Source: a virus
Virus record (IMG/VR): IMGVR_UViG_3300023257_000083
Span: 1 to 30,373 of that record
Direction: 5' to 3' (one strand)
Length of the DNA stretch: 30,373 bases
The translations under genes and the position numbers were made by a program. Positions 29,667-30,373 of this stretch are shown in pieces; positions within the stretch are counted from its first letter, which is position 1, and each line of letters opens with the position of its first letter. The notes below the pieces were generated by a model. That model saw only the letters and a list, made by a program, of their open reading frames with translations, did no database searches and was not told the origin of the DNA.

Positions 29667-29969
29667 ATGAATGATGAAAATAAAAATCAATCTAATGATA
29701 TTAATATAAGTGTTAGTTTAATAGATTATATCGGAAAACTTGAAGATGGTGTTGGAGTAATATTATCTTTATTGTTTGAAAATGATACTTATGAAATAAT
29801 TTATTGGTTTAATCCAAAAAATGATTATAGAATTATAATTGAAGAAAAATTTTATAAAAAATATAAAATTAAAGATATTTATGAATATGAGTACTTGATT
29901 GATTTATTATTTCATATTGATACAAATATCCTTCCTGATAGAAATGAAATTTTTAAAAAATTTCTATAA
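29667..29969 (+). CDS. Unknown small acidic protein
   Basis: A 100-residue protein, divergent from the gp25-like gene. Reads SVSLIDYIGKLEDGVGVILS (16-35) then aromatic strands (YEIIYWFNPKNDYRIIIEEK). No family recognised. The last codons lie in the first unit of the 11-bp tandem repeat. A variant promoter (TTATATATAAAA) precedes it near 29651. Confidence 0.5.
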   Translation: MNDENKNQSNDINISVSLIDYIGKLEDGVGVILSLLFENDTYEIIYWFNPKNDYRIIIEEKFYKKYKIKDIYEYEYLIDLLFHIDTNILPDRNEIFKKFL

Positions 29970-30007
29970 AATTTCTATAAAATTTCTATAAAATTTCTAT
30001 AAAATTT
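29960..30007 (+). repeat. 11-bp tandem repeat, four units
   Basis: ATTTCTATAAA repeated four times without change, plus ATTT. The spacing is about one turn of DNA, so a protein could bind the same face each time. It runs directly into a late-promoter-like box (30005-30016). Confidence 0.85.
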
Positions 30008-30016
30008 AATATATAG
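30005..30016 (+). promoter_or_regulatory. Late-promoter-like box after the 11-bp repeats
   Basis: TTTAATATATAG, 17 bases before the short frame at 30033. Confidence 0.5.
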
Positions 30017-30032
30017 TTTATATAGTTTATAT

Positions 30033-30083
30033 ATGAAATTAAAAATATTTGAAAAATATCAAGAAATTTTGTTTATTAAATAA
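30033..30083 (+). pseudogene. Orphan leader peptide, 16 residues
   Basis: MKLKIFEKYQEILFIK, of the shared leader type (IFE), with promoter but no body. Confidence 0.35.
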
Positions 30084-30090
30084 TTTTTTG

Positions 30091-30098
30091 TATATTTG
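30091..30098 (+). promoter_or_regulatory. Bacteroidota-type -7 box
   Basis: TATATTTG fits TAnnTTTG and is followed at four bases by ATG. Confidence 0.45.
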
Positions 30099-30102
30099 CA
30101 AT

Positions 30103-30153
30103 ATGAAAAGACAAAGGTTATTAGTTTTACTTGATTTTGATAATTTTTTATAA
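30103..30153 (+). pseudogene. Mini-frame behind a host-type promoter
   Basis: Reads MKRQRLLVLLDFDNFL then stops. As at 8895, a host-type promoter drives a stub, followed by a terminator. It could be a truncated gene or a very short transcript unit. Confidence 0.3.
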
Positions 30154-30183
30154 ATAATAATTTTTTATGACATTTTAGTTTAA

Positions 30184-30215
30184 AATCCCTTAATTACAAG
30201 TTAAGGGATTTTTTT
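30184..30215 (+). terminator. Intrinsic terminator
   Basis: Perfect arms AATCCCTTAA (30184-30193) and TTAAGGGATT (30201-30210), then TTTTT. A classic rho-independent terminator. Confidence 0.9.
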
Positions 30216-30259
30216 ATTTTTATTAAAAATTATTGAACTTTATGATTTTTATATGACCC

Positions 30260-30304
30260 GTCAAAGAAAACACAGAAGTCTTTAGATTCTGTGATGAATT
30301 TGAC
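30260..30304 (+). mobile_element. Possible fourth IS605-like end (copy D)
   Basis: Nested stems GTCAAA/TTTGAC and CACAGAA/TTCTGTG around a loop with GTCTTTAGA. The loop AGTCTTTAG is shared with copy B, and the stem bases have changed on both sides to keep pairing. A frame running in ends RKHRSL before a TAG, as in the other copies. Opposite orientation to A-C. Confidence 0.35.
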
Positions 30305-30335
30305 TTCCACAAATGGAAAAAAGTCATTAATTTAC

Positions 30336-30347
30336 TTTAATATATAA
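30336..30347 (+). promoter_or_regulatory. Late-promoter-like box at the right edge
   Basis: TTTAATATATAA, 22 bases before an ATG at 30370. A gene probably starts at the edge and continues outside. Confidence 0.5.
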
Positions 30348-30373
30348 ATTTAGTTTAGTTCTTTGACGTATGA

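Noticed and set aside
1-30373. Stop codon reassignment (TAG recoded)
   Set aside because: TAG ends the glycosyltransferase at 12051 and the Nudix gene at 5747 with sensible gene ends, and no conserved gene shows in-frame TAG other than the release factor. Standard code is the simpler reading.
1-30373. tRNA genes
   Set aside because: No cloverleaf with a TTCGANTC-type T-arm was found by eye on either strand; a tRNAscan run would settle it.

Overview
The window looks like part of a large, very AT-rich, T4-like (myovirus-type) phage genome. The host is probably a member of Bacteroidota. Phage assignment rests on a T4 gp17-type terminase, a gp19-like tail tube protein, a gp25-like baseplate wedge protein, phage thymidylate synthase, many short unknown genes on both strands, and a repeated late-promoter-like motif (TTAATATATA) before genes. 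The host guess rests on a Bacteroidota-style thioredoxin, promoter boxes of the TAnnTTTG type, and the near absence of Shine-Dalgarno sequences. No tRNA or CRISPR array was seen.

Layout. 1-4.3 kb: start of an HNH-like gene, tail tube gene, an intact EDxHD homing endonuclease, and the C-terminal half of the terminase large subunit, which begins with the C-part of an intein. 4.3-10.4 kb: a Nudix hydrolase, a ParB-like protein, a PcfJ-like protein and small unknown genes. 10.4-12.5 kb: a tnpB/IS605-type relic, a ribbon-helix-helix-like gene with a 13-bp inverted repeat over its start, and a GT-B glycosyltransferase. 12.5-16.4 kb: unknown proteins, including one with a membrane segment, and a homing-associated protein. 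16.5-23.1 kb: thymidylate synthase, a membrane protein, several small genes, a GT-A glycosyltransferase, a GGCT-like protein and thioredoxin. 23.1-25.7 kb (minus strand): a release factor split by an apparent +1 frameshift, then a tandem array of small SH3-like paralogs. 25.8-29.6 kb (minus strand): a dead homing endonuclease, the N-terminal half of the terminase fused to an intein N-part, a broken GIY-YIG endonuclease, two ADP-ribosyltransferase-like paralogs and gp25. 29.7-30.4 kb: a small gene, tandem repeats, mini-ORFs, a terminator and a promoter at the edge.

Three systems stand out. (1) The terminase ATPase P-loop is cut between Lys and Thr by a split intein; the halves lie about 22 kb apart on opposite strands, so an active terminase should need protein trans-splicing. 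A live homing endonuclease sits beside one half and a dead one beside the other. (2) About a dozen otherwise unrelated proteins begin with a short leader of the form MK-x-[YF]-xx-[FYL]-x-[LI]-x-E, very like the capsid-targeting sequence of T4 internal proteins (MKTYQEFIAE) and ending in the (L/I)xE prohead-protease consensus. This suggests a set of proteins packaged in the head and ejected into the host, including a Nudix enzyme, a ParB-like protein and two ADP-ribosyltransferase-like proteins. A second, non-overlapping set of small proteins ends in a basic tail, KLKKIL. (3) An RF1-type release factor lacking domain 1 appears to need a +1 shift at CTT TAG C, an RF2-style autoregulation site but with the RF1 stop codon.

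The region is also littered with mobile-element debris: at least four dead homing endonucleases and three or four IS605-like ends. All functional calls come from reading the sequence by eye; no database search was run.
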